A stretch of 64,000 nt of DNA. It comes from WHSW01 sp963767285 (lineage in GTDB: Bacteria > Actinomycetota > Thermoleophilia > Solirubrobacterales > 70-9). Numbering within the stretch: the first letter of the stretch is position 1; each line of letters begins with the position of its first letter. Under the pieces are notes generated by a model. The model made no database searches and was not told where the DNA came from. It worked only from the letters and a program-made list of their open reading frames with translations. The translations under genes were made by a program, and so were the position numbers. Of the stretch, positions 1 through 8,548 are shown one piece after another. The DNA is taken from the NCBI GenBank assembly GCA_963767285.1, contig CAVYDJ010000003.1:1-64000 (forward strand), in the 5' to 3' direction.

Positions 1-1
1 T

Positions 2-388
2 GCGGTCACGGCCAACTGCACGTCGCCAATCCGTGGGTTCGTGATAGCCCAGCTCTTTGGCGGTTCCGACAGCGTCCGAGCTCACGAGCATGTCGGGCTT
101 TGGGCGGTCGCAGGCAAGGGCCATGACCGCCTGCGCGGCGCCGAAAACACCGACCATCTATCGGGGCGCGAGGGAGGAGATCGGCTGGTAGGCGGCGGGT
201 CGCTTGACCGCATCGATGGAGGGCCGGGACACGACGCCATCCTCGGGGGTGGCGGGGACGACGTGCTGGACGCGCAGAACGACGATCGAGACCGGGTCAT
301 CGACTGCGGGGCCGGACAAGACCGCGCCTACATCGATCCCAAACTGGATACGCCGGCGGCGAACTGCGAGGACGTACGCCTTGACTAA
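2..388 (+). CDS. RTX-type calcium-binding repeat protein, C-terminal part (5' truncated by window)
   Basis: The reading frame is open from the first bases of the window to a TAA at 386-388, so this is the C-terminal end of a gene that starts outside. It contains tandem glycine/aspartate nonapeptides of the haemolysin type (for example GGDRLVGG, GGPGHDAILGG, GGGDDVLDA), which in characterised RTX proteins fold into a calcium-binding beta-roll outside the cell. The end reads ...DRVIDCGAGQD..., with a short tail containing two cysteines, common in actinobacterial secreted RTX-like proteins. No enzymatic domain is visible in this part, so the role of the whole protein is unknown. The next gene is convergent. 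Confidence 0.6.
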   Translation, partial: AVTANCTSPIRGFVIAQLFGGSDSVRAHEHVGLWAVAGKGHDRLRGAENTDHLSGREGGDRLVGGGSLDRIDGGPGHDAILGGGGDDVLDAQNDDRDRVIDCGAGQDRAYIDPKLDTPAANCEDVRLD

Positions 389-570
389 CTGGCGGCGAGC
401 GATCGAGGAGGAGCTGCGTCGCCCCTAATCGATGCCTTCAAAGGGCGGTCTGAAAAAGGTGTTCTTTCCATGCTTTTCGTGTGTTTTCGGAGGACGCGCT
501 CGCTCCTCCTCTGCGCGACGACGAGCAGCCGCTGAAACGCACGACCGACAGTGCGCTCACGACGCGACCG

Positions 571-2256
571 CTACTGCAGGCTCACGTCATCCACGAAGAA
601 GCTGGACGGCAGCGAGGAGTCCGTCGTCGCGCTGAACTCCACGCGAACCGACTGACCCGCGTAGCTCGCCATGCTGATCGCGTCCTGCCGCCACAGGTTG
701 GCGCCGGAAGCGTTCGTCCAGGTCCGGAGCGTGCCCAGCAACCCTCCGCTGGAGTTGTAGACCCGCACCCGGAAGTAGTCGTACGGCGTCGATCCGGACT
801 CCTGCGTGGTCATGTACCACCAGTACCTCAGCGTGCCGTTCGACGGGACCGTCACGGTCTGAGAGATCGTGTCCGTCCCGCCGTTGTAGCCGGCCATCCA
901 CGCGCTGTACGAGCCCGAGTGCGGCCTGGTCGTGTCGATGAGCCCGTAGCCGCCGGTCGAGGTCTGCGACCACGGCGAGGTTCCGGCCTCGAACCCGCCG
1001 TTCACGATTCCCGACCCCGGCGGGGGTGGGGGCGGCGGAGGCGGGCTCCCGCCGGTCACGGCGGCGTTTGCATTGATCCGTCCGCAGGTCCAGAACGTGC
1101 CCGTCCCGGCGATATCGTCCGCGCTCGCGCAGATCCGGTCGCGGATCTGGGTGGCCGTCAGACCCTGGCCGGCAAGCAGACCGCCAAGACCCGCGACGTG
1201 CGGCGTCGCCATGGACGTCCCGCTGATCGTGTTGTAGCCGCTGTTGAGCCACGTGGAGTAGATGGACGAGCCCGGCGCCGCGACCTCCACCCAACTCCCG
1301 TAGTTGGAGAAGGACGAGCGTGCGTCGGTGCTGGTCGTGGACGCGACTGCGAAGCAGTTGGGATACGCGGCCGGATAGGAGCTCGTCGTTGAGCTCGTGT
1401 TCTCGTTCCCCGCAGCGCATGCCAGGAACACTCCCCTCGCCGCGGCGTAGTCAACCGCCGACTGAAGAGTCGAGGTCCCCGGGCCTCCCAGGCTGAGGTT
1501 GATCACCTTCGCTCCGTTGTCGGCGGCCCACCTGATGCCGTTTGCGACGTTGGTCAGCGAGCCGCTGCCGTTGTTGTCGAGAACGCGCACCGGCATGATC
1601 CGGCAGTTCGGGCAGGTGCCCGCGCCGCCCGTGGCGTTGTTCGTCTCTGCAGCTGCCGTTCCGGCCACGTGGGTGCCGTGGCCGTTACCGTCGTCCGGTG
1701 CCGTGTCACCCTGGACGTAGTCGAATCCGGGCACGATCTTGGCGTCGAGGTCCGGATGGGTTCGCTGGACGCCGGTATCGACGATCGCGATCGTCGTGGC
1801 GGTGCTCCCCTGCGTGACGTCCCAAGCGCTGAACGCACCGATCCTGCTCCATGCCCATTGCTGGGCCAGCCCGGGGTCGTTCGGGGTGAACGTGGAGGAG
1901 TAGATGTAGTTGGGCTCGGCGAACAGAACGCCCTTGTCGTTCTTGATGGCGCGCGCCTTGGCCTCCAACCGAGCCGAGGGAACCTGAGCCTTGGACGCGC
2001 CCTTCGTCTTCAGGCCGGGGAACTGGATCGCGACCACGTCGAGCCCCGGGATCGACTGGACGATGTGACCGGCGTTCTCCGCCGCGACCGCTGCCCGAGC
2101 CCCGTGGCTCGTGTCCGACTGGAACCCGACCAGGAGCTGTCCAGGGACTGCGGCGTACTCAGCGTCCGCCCTCGTCGGCTCGTCTCCAGCAGCGACGGAC
2201 GAGCTGGCAACGGCGAACACCACGCAGACTGCGAGGGTGCTTACGAACGTTCTCAT
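571..2256 (-). CDS. Secreted subtilisin-like serine protease (S8) with C-terminal beta-sandwich domain
   Basis: A 561-residue secreted endopeptidase. Residues 1-23 form a signal peptide ending VAAG. Residues about 35-115 resemble an I9-type propeptide that assists folding. The S8 catalytic domain (about 130-395) has Asp160 in VDTG, His193 in GHGTHVAGT, the oxyanion Asn284 in AAGN and Ser348 in GTSMATPHVAG, so it should be active. A proline run near residue 405 links to a C-terminal domain beginning NGGFEAG and ending FFVDDVSL, the style of a carbohydrate-binding or P-domain-like jelly roll that probably anchors the enzyme to a surface or polymer. The ATG is preceded by GGGGAGG at good spacing. 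It stands alone and ends convergent to the RTX fragment. Confidence 0.92.
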   Translation of the reverse strand: MRTFVSTLAVCVVFAVASSSVAAGDEPTRADAEYAAVPGQLLVGFQSDTSHGARAAVAAENAGHIVQSIPGLDVVAIQFPGLKTKGASKAQVPSARLEAKARAIKNDKGVLFAEPNYIYSSTFTPNDPGLAQQWAWSRIGAFSAWDVTQGSTATTIAIVDTGVQRTHPDLDAKIVPGFDYVQGDTAPDDGNGHGTHVAGTAAAETNNATGGAGTCPNCRIMPVRVLDNNGSGSLTNVANGIRWAADNGAKVINLSLGGPGTSTLQSAVDYAAARGVFLACAAGNENTSSTTSSYPAAYPNCFAVASTTSTDARSSFSNYGSWVEVAAPGSSIYSTWLNSGYNTISGTSMATPHVAGLGGLLAGQGLTATQIRDRICASADDIAGTGTFWTCGRINANAAVTGGSPPPPPPPPPGSGIVNGGFEAGTSPWSQTSTGGYGLIDTTRPHSGSYSAWMAGYNGGTDTISQTVTVPSNGTLRYWWYMTTQESGSTPYDYFRVRVYNSSGGLLGTLRTWTNASGANLWRQDAISMASYAGQSVRVEFSATTDSSLPSSFFVDDVSLQ

Positions 2257-2397
2257 GCGGGCCTCCCCACGCCCCCCTCCGACTTCCCCCCTTCCGATCC
2301 GGAAACGTATCTGTTACGCCTCTCGCTTGCTCGCCGCGCGGCGCTGCTCGTCGTCGACAACCGCGGCGAGGCTCATCGGGCTGCCCGGGGAGCCGCC

Positions 2398-3393
2398 CTA
2401 GACGAGGGCGAACTCCTCGGTGCGCGGACTTGAGCCGTTCTCGTCGAACGTGCGCGCTCGGGCCGGGGTGACGTAGACGATCTGGCCCTCCTTCAGCTCG
2501 AGCTCCTCGACCTGCGCCCGCGTCAGCTGGGCGATCAGCGGGCCGTCGTCGGCGAGCGTCATCTCGATCCGCACCTCGAACCCGAGGTGCACGATCCGGT
2601 CGATCATCGCCTCCTCCGAGCTCGGCCGCGGCATGTGTGAGAGCTCGACGTCGTGCGGGCGCACGAGCTTGCCCCCGAGCTGGTTCGCCGTCCCGACGAA
2701 GCTCATCACGAACTCGGTCTCGGGATGGTCGTAGAGGTCGGTCGGATTGCCCGCCTGCTCGACGCGGCCATCGTTCATGACCACGATCTGCTCGGCGACG
2801 TCCATCGCCTCCTCCTGGTCGTGGGTGACGAAGATCGTCGTCACGTGGACCTCGTCGTGGAGGCGGCGCAGCCACTGGCGCAGCTCGGTGCGCACGCGCG
2901 CGTCGAGCGCCCCGAACGGCTCGTCGAGCAGCAGCACCTTCGGCTCCACGGCGAGCGCCCGTGCGAGCGCCATGCGCTGGCGCTGGCCACCGGACAGCTG
3001 CGACGGGTAGCGGTCGATCAGGCCCTCGAGCTGGACCAGCCGCAGCAGCTCGTGGACGCGATCGTTGATCTCGGCCTTCGGCCGCTTGCGGATGGACAGG
3101 CCGAACGCGACGTTGTCACCGACGGTCATGTGCTTGAAGGCCGCATAGTGCTGGAAGCAGAACCCGACGTTGCGGTTCTGAACCGGAACCCGGGTCATGT
3201 CCTGTCCCGAGATCACCACCTGGCCCGAGTCGGGCTCCTCGAGCCCGGCGATCACCCGCAGCAGGGTCGACTTGCCGCTTCCGCTCGGACCGAGCAGGGC
3301 GGTCAGCGAACCGTCCGGAACCTCGATCGAGACCTCGTCGAGGGCCACGAAATCACCGAACCGCTTGGTCGCGTTCTCAACCGTGATTCCCAT
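2398..3393 (-). CDS. cysA: Sulfate/thiosulfate ABC transporter ATP-binding protein
   Basis: ATPase subunit (331 residues) that energises sulfate import at the inner face of the membrane. Walker A is GPSGSGKST near residue 36, the signature is LSGGQRQRMALARAL, Walker B is LLLDEPFGALD and the switch histidine lies in VTHDQEEAMD. The C-terminal roughly 90 residues form the CysA/MalK-like regulatory domain. It is the last gene of the operon cysP-cysT-cysW-cysA, and its start overlaps the end of cysW by 17 bases, so translation is probably coupled. The order matches classical cys transport operons. The substrate could be sulfate, thiosulfate or another oxyanion, but CysT and CysW partners and the binding-protein type support sulfate. 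Confidence 0.95.
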   Translation of the reverse strand: MGITVENATKRFGDFVALDEVSIEVPDGSLTALLGPSGSGKSTLLRVIAGLEEPDSGQVVISGQDMTRVPVQNRNVGFCFQHYAAFKHMTVGDNVAFGLSIRKRPKAEINDRVHELLRLVQLEGLIDRYPSQLSGGQRQRMALARALAVEPKVLLLDEPFGALDARVRTELRQWLRRLHDEVHVTTIFVTHDQEEAMDVAEQIVVMNDGRVEQAGNPTDLYDHPETEFVMSFVGTANQLGGKLVRPHDVELSHMPRPSSEEAMIDRIVHLGFEVRIEMTLADDGPLIAQLTRAQVEELELKEGQIVYVTPARARTFDENGSSPRTEEFALV

Positions 3394-4246
3394 CAGGGCC
3401 TCCTTTTCGTTGGACCAGATTCATGCCGAGGAGCACCAGAAGCGCCATGACCGCGAGGACGAGGGCGGCGGCGTAGGCGCCGGCCACGTTGAAGTGCTCG
3501 TACTCCTGCTCGACGAAGAGGGTCGCGGTCTGGGTCTTGCCCTCGATCTTCCCGGAGACGACGGCGACGGCGCCGAACTCCCCGATCGCTCGGGCGACCG
3601 AGAGCACCACGCCATAGGTGACGCCCCACCGGATCGCGGGCAGGGTGACCCGCCAGAAGGTCTGCCAGCCGTTGGCGCCGAGCGTGGCCGCCGCCTGTTC
3701 CTGGTCGTCGCCGATCTCCTGCAGGACGGGGACCACCTCGCGGACCACGAACGGCAGGGAGACGAAGATCGTCGCCAGCACCATTCCCGGCACCGAGAAG
3801 ATGACCCGGATCCCGTTCTCGAGCAGCCAGGGGCCGAACCAGCCGTCGACGCTTCCGTAGACGAGGACCAGCGAGAGTCCGATCACGACCGGCGAGACCG
3901 CGAACGGCAGGTCGATGATCCCGTTCAGCACCGCCTTGCCGCGGAACTTGTGTCGCACGAGGACGATCGCGCAGGCGATCCCGAAGACCGTGTTCAGCGG
4001 CACCGCGACCCCCGCGATCATGATCGTCAGCCAGAAGGCGTGCAGGGCCTCCGGGGTCGTCACCGACTCCCAGGCGTGCGCGATCCCGTCCTCGAAGGCC
4101 TTGAAGAAGATCAGGATCACCGGGATCAGCAGCAGCGCGAACAGGTAGCCGAGCGCGACCCCGCGCAGCCCGTAGTTGGCGAGCCTCGACTTCGGGTTCG
4201 CGCCCCGCACCGGACCCGGATCGATGCTCGCGGCATCAGCCGACAT
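3377..4246 (-). CDS. cysW: Sulfate ABC transporter permease CysW
   Basis: Inner-membrane permease of 289 residues with about six hydrophobic segments and the BPD_transp_1 coupling motif EEQAAATLGANGWQTFWRVTLP-type sequence near residue 170-195, which docks onto CysA. The N-terminal 25 residues are cytosolic and polar. The family pairs with CysT to form the translocation path for sulfate. It overlaps cysT upstream by 11 bases and cysA downstream by 17 bases, so the three genes are translated as a unit. The ATG start at 4246 was chosen because it gives the normal family length and sits inside the cysT end, typical for coupling. Nothing in the sequence suggests damage. Confidence 0.93.
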   Translation of the reverse strand: MSADAASIDPGPVRGANPKSRLANYGLRGVALGYLFALLLIPVILIFFKAFEDGIAHAWESVTTPEALHAFWLTIMIAGVAVPLNTVFGIACAIVLVRHKFRGKAVLNGIIDLPFAVSPVVIGLSLVLVYGSVDGWFGPWLLENGIRVIFSVPGMVLATIFVSLPFVVREVVPVLQEIGDDQEQAAATLGANGWQTFWRVTLPAIRWGVTYGVVLSVARAIGEFGAVAVVSGKIEGKTQTATLFVEQEYEHFNVAGAYAAALVLAVMALLVLLGMNLVQRKGGPDGNHG

Positions 4247-5078
4247 GGCGCAGGCTCCTTCGGGAGACGAACCCGATCGCGATCAGGACCAGCAGCGCGA
4301 TGACCAGCAGGACGACCGAAACGGCGGCCGCGGTGACCTCGCGGTCACTCTGGATCTGGCTGAAGATGAACACCGAGGAGACCTCGGTCTTGAAGGGGAT
4401 GTTGCCCGAGATCAGGACCAGCGAGCCGAACTCGCCGATCGAACGGGCAAAGGCCAGCGCGATCCCGGACAGGATCGCCGGGCGCAGGTTGGGAAGGATG
4501 ATGCGCCTGAACGTGGTCAGCGGCCCGGCGCCGAGCGACGCCGCCGCCTCCTCCATGTCCTGATCGAGCTCGATCAGCACCGGCTGCACCGAGCGGATGA
4601 CGAACGGCAGGGTCACGAACAGCAGCGCCAGGACGACGCCGATCCGCGTGAACGCCACGCCCGAGAGCCCGAGCACCCCGCTGTCGCCGTAGAGGGCGAT
4701 CAGGGTGATGCCGGCGACGATCGTCGGCAGCGCGAACGGCAGGTCGATCAGCGAGTTGATCACCCGCTTGCCGGGGAACTCGTCGCGGACTAGGACCCAG
4801 GCGATGATCGTCCCGAAGACCGCGTTGATCGCGACGACGATCGCCGACGCGCCCAGCGTCAGCTTGAGCGCCGCGATCGCCTGCGGCGCGGTGACGTCCT
4901 CCCAGAACGAGGCGAGGCCGTTCTCGAACGACTTCGAGACCACCGCCGCGAGCGGGATCAGGACGATCAGGCTGAGGTACGCGACGACGAGGCCGCGCGT
5001 CAGCCCGGGGCCGGCGAGGCCGAGCCGAAAGCTCGACCTCGCCGGTGCCTTCGCAGTTGCAACGGCCCCTTGACTCAC
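4236..5078 (-). CDS. cysT: Sulfate ABC transporter permease CysT (CysU)
   Basis: Second permease half of the sulfate importer, 280 residues from the GTG at 5078, with about six transmembrane segments and the coupling loop EEAAASLGAGPLTTFRRI. A longer frame reaches 5267 but its N-terminal part overlaps cysP and is low-complexity Arg/Gly sequence. The GTG that overlaps the cysP stop (GTGA) gives the expected N-terminus and implies translational coupling. CysT and CysW here are clearly related but distinct proteins, as in known cys operons. Expression is probably set by the promoter between cysP and the divergent Rrf2 gene. Confidence 0.93.
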   Translation of the reverse strand: MSQGAVATAKAPARSSFRLGLAGPGLTRGLVVAYLSLIVLIPLAAVVSKSFENGLASFWEDVTAPQAIAALKLTLGASAIVVAINAVFGTIIAWVLVRDEFPGKRVINSLIDLPFALPTIVAGITLIALYGDSGVLGLSGVAFTRIGVVLALLFVTLPFVIRSVQPVLIELDQDMEEAAASLGAGPLTTFRRIILPNLRPAILSGIALAFARSIGEFGSLVLISGNIPFKTEVSSVFIFSQIQSDREVTAAAVSVVLLVIALLVLIAIGFVSRRSLRHVG

Positions 5079-6100
5079 TCCGTTGCAACCCCCAGATTCG
5101 TCTCGATCTCCGCGATCGAACCGTTCTCGGGATCGAAGAACTCGGTCGTGACCTCTTCCCAGCCGCCGAGGTCGGTGATCGTGAACAGGTCGGACGGGGT
5201 CGGGAACTTGTCCGCGTTCGCCTTCAGCACGGACTCGACCACCGGGCGATACCCGGCGTCGGCCCACAGCTGCTGTGCCTCGTCCGTGTAGAGGTAATCG
5301 ACGAACGCCTGCGCCGACTCATCGGCCTCGGTTGTGACCGCGATCGGCGTCTCGATCAGCAGCGTGCTGTCGGGCACGACGTACTCGATGTCCTCGCCCG
5401 CATTCTGGGCGGCGATCGCCTCGTTCTCGTACGCGAGGAGCACGTCGCCCTTGCCGCCGAGGAAGGTCCCCAGCGAATCGCGCGCGCTCTCGTCCTGCAC
5501 CGGGACGTTCTCGAGCAGGCTCTGGACGTATGCCAGGCCCTCCTCCTCGGACGCACCCTCGGTCAGGACCTTGTTGCCGTACGCGGCCATCAGGTTCCAT
5601 CGCGCGCCGCCCGACGTAAACGGGTTCGGCGTCAGGACCTCGACGTCGCCGGTGATCAGGTCGTCCCAGGTCTGGACGTCCTCCGGGTTGCCACTGCGGA
5701 CGACGAAGACCACGACCGAGTCCTCGACGATGCCGTTGTACTCGTTCTGGTTCCACTCGGGGGCGACCATGCCCGCGTCCACCAGGCGGGTGATGTCCGG
5801 CTCGAGCGAGAAATGGACGACGTCGGCCGGCTGACCGGCCTCGACCGCTCGCGACTGGTCGCCCGAGGAGCCGAACGAGTTCGAGAACTCGACGCCCTCG
5901 CCGTCCGGCGTGGCGTCGAACCCTGGCTGGAGGCCATCCGTGTAGGCCTCCTCCGGGGTCGAGTAGGCGACCAGGTCGACCGAGCCGCCACCGCTGGAGC
6001 CGGTTGCGTCTGAGCTGCCACCGCAGGCCGCGACGCCGAGGGCGAGCGCCACCGAGAGCGCCGCCAACGCGAGGAATCGAGTCATTTTCGGTCTTTTCAT
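5075..6100 (-). CDS. cysP: Sulfate-binding lipoprotein of the ABC importer
   Basis: Extracytoplasmic solute receptor of 341 residues. The N-terminus is a lipoprotein signal with a lipobox VAAC (Cys26), so the mature protein is tethered to the outer face of the membrane, as expected in a Gram-positive. The conserved stretch NPFTSGGARWNLMAAYG and the run DVVHFSLEPDITRLVDAG are hallmarks of the Sbp/CysP sulfate-binding family. The frame is open further upstream, but the ATG at 6100 (with another at 6085) directly precedes the signal peptide. It is the first gene of the transporter operon and is divergent from the Rrf2 regulator, leaving about 70 bases for both promoters. Confidence 0.93.
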   Translation of the reverse strand: MKRPKMTRFLALAALSVALALGVAACGGSSDATGSSGGGSVDLVAYSTPEEAYTDGLQPGFDATPDGEGVEFSNSFGSSGDQSRAVEAGQPADVVHFSLEPDITRLVDAGMVAPEWNQNEYNGIVEDSVVVFVVRSGNPEDVQTWDDLITGDVEVLTPNPFTSGGARWNLMAAYGNKVLTEGASEEEGLAYVQSLLENVPVQDESARDSLGTFLGGKGDVLLAYENEAIAAQNAGEDIEYVVPDSTLLIETPIAVTTEADESAQAFVDYLYTDEAQQLWADAGYRPVVESVLKANADKFPTPSDLFTITDLGGWEEVTTEFFDPENGSIAEIETNLGVATE

Positions 6101-6170
6101 CTTTCTTGATTGGGTTACTTGGGAATAGCGATAGCGCGGCAAGATAGCAGCCCTAGGAGAGAATGCGGCG

Positions 6171-6626
6171 ATGCGCGTGACCGCAAAAGCCGAATACGCG
6201 GTGCGGGCCGTGATCGAGCTGGCGGCGGGTGACGGGCGGCCGGTGAAGCGCGACACGATCGTCGCCGCCCAGGGGATCCCGCCGAAGTTCCTCGAGAACA
6301 TCCTGTCCGGGCTCCGCCACGCCGGGCTGGTGGAGAGTCAGCGCGGATCGGAAGGCGGCTACTGGCTCAGCGCCGCGCCGGAGAAGATCTCGATCGCCGA
6401 TGTCATGCGCGCCGTCGAGGGCCCCCTTGCGACCGTCCGTTCGAGCCGGCCGGAGACGCTCGAGTACGAGGGCCTGGCGGAGCCGCTGCAGTACGTGTGG
6501 GTCGCGCTGCGAACCTCGATTCGGTCGGTGCTGGAGACTGTGACGATCGCCGACCTGACCAGCGGCAACCTTCCCAAGCAGGTGGTCAAGCTGACCGACG
6601 ACCCCGAAGCCTGGGTTTCTCAGTGA
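6171..6626 (+). CDS. Rrf2-family transcriptional regulator (cysteine-free, CymR-like)
   Basis: A 151-residue regulator with the N-terminal Rrf2 winged helix (MRVTAKAEYAVRAVIELA..., then a recognition region around SGLRHAGLVES and the wing RGSEGGYWL). Iron-sulfur sensing members such as IscR or NsrR carry three cysteines; this protein has none, so it cannot bind a cluster in that way and is closer in logic to CymR, which controls cysteine and sulfate genes by protein partnership. It is divergent from cysP, and I infer that it controls the sulfate importer. AGGAGA precedes the ATG by about ten bases. The next gene is convergent, 12 bases away. Confidence 0.85.
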   Translation: MRVTAKAEYAVRAVIELAAGDGRPVKRDTIVAAQGIPPKFLENILSGLRHAGLVESQRGSEGGYWLSAAPEKISIADVMRAVEGPLATVRSSRPETLEYEGLAEPLQYVWVALRTSIRSVLETVTIADLTSGNLPKQVVKLTDDPEAWVSQ

Positions 6627-6638
6627 GCAGGCGGTCCG

Positions 6639-7166
6639 CTACGACGCGAGCGTGAGCGTCAGGACGTTGGTCCAGTTGCGGCCGATCGTGGCGGCCATCT
6701 CCTCGTCGTCGGCCAGGCAGTCGCGGACGAGCGCGAGCGTGGAACCGTCGCCGCCGCGCTCGGCGAGCTGTTCGAGCAGCTTCAACGCCGCGATCTCGTA
6801 GTGCTCGAAGACAAAGGCGTTGCGAGCGTTCGCTCCGTGGTTCTGGCCGCCGATGCGGCCCGCCGCAGCCCACGCCCGGGCTCCCCATGCGAACGAGCCG
6901 GCGCGACGGGCCGCGGGGGCGCGACCGAGGTCGATCAGTCGCGCCTCGAGGAGCTGGACGTGCCGAGCCGTCTCCGTGCGGTGGCCGGAGAAGGCGCGGA
7001 ACATGCGGCCGAGCAGCTCAGCCACCTCCGCGGGCGTGCCCTGATCGTCGCGCTGGGCCGCGACCTCGGCGAGCATCGAGTCGAACATCGCCAGGGCGCC
7101 GGCCTTGACGGCGTGAATCGAGCGCAAGCGCGCAACGGTCGCGACACCGAGATCAGGCCCGCTCAA
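6639..7166 (-). CDS. DUF892 / YciF-type ferritin-like protein
   Basis: A predicted helical-bundle protein of about 175 residues. Glu/His-rich helices (AGALAMFDSMLAEVAAQRD, GHRTETARHVQLLEARLIDLG, FVFEHYEIAALKLLEQLA) match the DUF892 (YciE/YciF) ferritin-like group, often linked to stress. Metal binding is likely from the family, but the ligands cannot be assigned with certainty. No ATG, GTG or CTG fits near the N-terminus; the best start is the TTG at 7166, which overlaps the stop of the upstream MBL-rhodanese gene (TTGA) and so suggests coupling. It is thus the last gene of the arsR-MBL-DUF892 operon. Confidence 0.75.
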   Translation of the reverse strand: MSGPDLGVATVARLRSIHAVKAGALAMFDSMLAEVAAQRDDQGTPAEVAELLGRMFRAFSGHRTETARHVQLLEARLIDLGRAPAARRAGSFAWGARAWAAAGRIGGQNHGANARNAFVFEHYEIAALKLLEQLAERGGDGSTLALVRDCLADDEEMAATIGRNWTNVLTLTLAS

Positions 7167-8548
7167 CGGGACCCGGCCTCGATCGGATGGCCGAGCCGCT
7201 CCCACTTCGGCACCCCTCCGTCGATCACGTGGATCACCTCGTCGGCCCCGTAACGCTTGACCAGGCTGGCGCCGACCGCGGCGCGCTCACCTGACCCGCA
7301 GACCACCGCTATCACCCTCTCGGGATCGAGCTCGGCGGGCACCTGGTCGATGTCGTGCCACGGCTCGTGGACGGACCCCGGAATGTGCCCGGCGTCCCAC
7401 TCGGTTCGCTCCCGGACGTCGAGGATCTGAATCTCTGCCTGCTCGCCGCGAGCCTTGAGGTCTTCGAGGGGCAGGCGGTCGATCCGTTCGACCTCGCGCT
7501 TCTCCTGCCGCCAGCTGGTCATCCCGCCGCCGAGAAACCCGGCCAGGTTGGAGAGTCCGATCGCAACCGCCAGGCGAGCGGCGGCGTGGCCGTCCTCGTC
7601 GTCACGGCCGACCAGCACGATCTCTTGATCGCGATCTGCGAGCCAGGCGAGTCTCGAGCCGAAGCCGGCCTTGAGCATCGGGATGCAGATCGCACCGGGA
7701 ATATGCGCATCGTCGAACTGCTGATCCGTCCTGGCGTCGACGATCAGCGCTCCTTCCGAGCGCTTCTGCTCGACCTGGCGCGGAGCAAGGGGCAGGACCT
7801 CGGCCCCCGCGGTCACCAACGGCCCCATGTTGAGCTCGACGATCGCCTTGAAGTTCGGCGGTTGAGGGCCGAGCTTTGCCACCGCCTGCTCGACGAACTC
7901 CCCCTCGTCGGCGATCGCCAGCGTCGGGTTGTGATCACGCTCGAAGCCGATCGTCGAGGACACCTTCATGTCCATGCCGGGCCCGCCGCACATCGAGCCG
8001 CCCAGATGGGCGGGCCAGACCTCGCAGTCGGCGGGCAAGCTCAGGAGCTTGTCCTGGAGGGAGCGGAAGATCTCCTTTGCCCCCTGCCGTTCCTCGATCG
8101 CCAGATCGGGACGCGCGACATCGTTGACGAACAGCGAGTCTCCGGTCAGAACGGCCCACGGCTCGTCGCCGCGGTTGCGATCGATGAGGGCGAACGCGGT
8201 GTGCTCAGGGCGGTGGCCCGGCGTGTGGAGGGCGCGGATCAACAGCTGGCCAACCTCGAGCTCGAACCCGTCGTCGACGGCCTCGTGCTCATATGCGGGG
8301 GCGGCCAGGCGGTGGATGTAGATCCTCGCGCCCGTTGCCGCGACCAGCCGCCCGTGTCCGGACACGTGGTCGGCGTGGTTGTGGGTCTCGAGGATGTGCT
8401 CGATCGCGACGCCCAAGTAGCGGGCGAGCTCGAGGTACTCGTCGATTTCGAATCGAGGATCCACGACCGCGGCGACCCCCGCCTTCTCGTCGCCGACCAG
8501 ATAGGAGGCGCAGCCGAGGTCATCGTGGGTGATCTGGCGAAAGATCAC
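7163..8548 (-). CDS. MBL-fold persulfide-dioxygenase-like enzyme with two rhodanese domains
   Basis: A 461-residue cytosolic enzyme. Residues 1-245 are a metallo-beta-lactamase fold with the metal motif THNHADH (His56, His58, Asp60, His61), the glyoxalase II/ETHE1-like class that oxidises glutathione- or thiol-persulfide. Two rhodanese domains follow. The first (about 265-350) lacks the catalytic cysteine in its active loop (LVGRDDEDG), so it is probably structural. The second (about 365-458) keeps it (VVCGSGERA). The layout resembles CstB-type sulfur-trafficking enzymes. Its start overlaps the arsR stop (ATGA) and the gene sits between an ArsR regulator and DUF892, opposite a TauE exporter. 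I infer detoxification of sulfide or persulfide. Confidence 0.9.
   Translation of the reverse strand: MIFRQITHDDLGCASYLVGDEKAGVAAVVDPRFEIDEYLELARYLGVAIEHILETHNHADHVSGHGRLVAATGARIYIHRLAAPAYEHEAVDDGFELEVGQLLIRALHTPGHRPEHTAFALIDRNRGDEPWAVLTGDSLFVNDVARPDLAIEERQGAKEIFRSLQDKLLSLPADCEVWPAHLGGSMCGGPGMDMKVSSTIGFERDHNPTLAIADEGEFVEQAVAKLGPQPPNFKAIVELNMGPLVTAGAEVLPLAPRQVEQKRSEGALIVDARTDQQFDDAHIPGAICIPMLKAGFGSRLAWLADRDQEIVLVGRDDEDGHAAARLAVAIGLSNLAGFLGGGMTSWRQEKREVERIDRLPLEDLKARGEQAEIQILDVRERTEWDAGHIPGSVHEPWHDIDQVPAELDPERVIAVVCGSGERAAVGASLVKRYGADEVIHVIDGGVPKWERLGHPIEAGSR

Noticed and set aside
390..570. Possible gene or regulatory element between the RTX fragment and the subtilase
   Set aside because: Short frames only, no ribosome site, no convincing hairpin or known motif.
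1669..2433. Long plus-strand frames opposite the subtilase and opposite cysA/cysW
   Set aside because: They mirror real minus-strand genes with clear domains and have the biased composition typical of antisense frames in GC-rich DNA.
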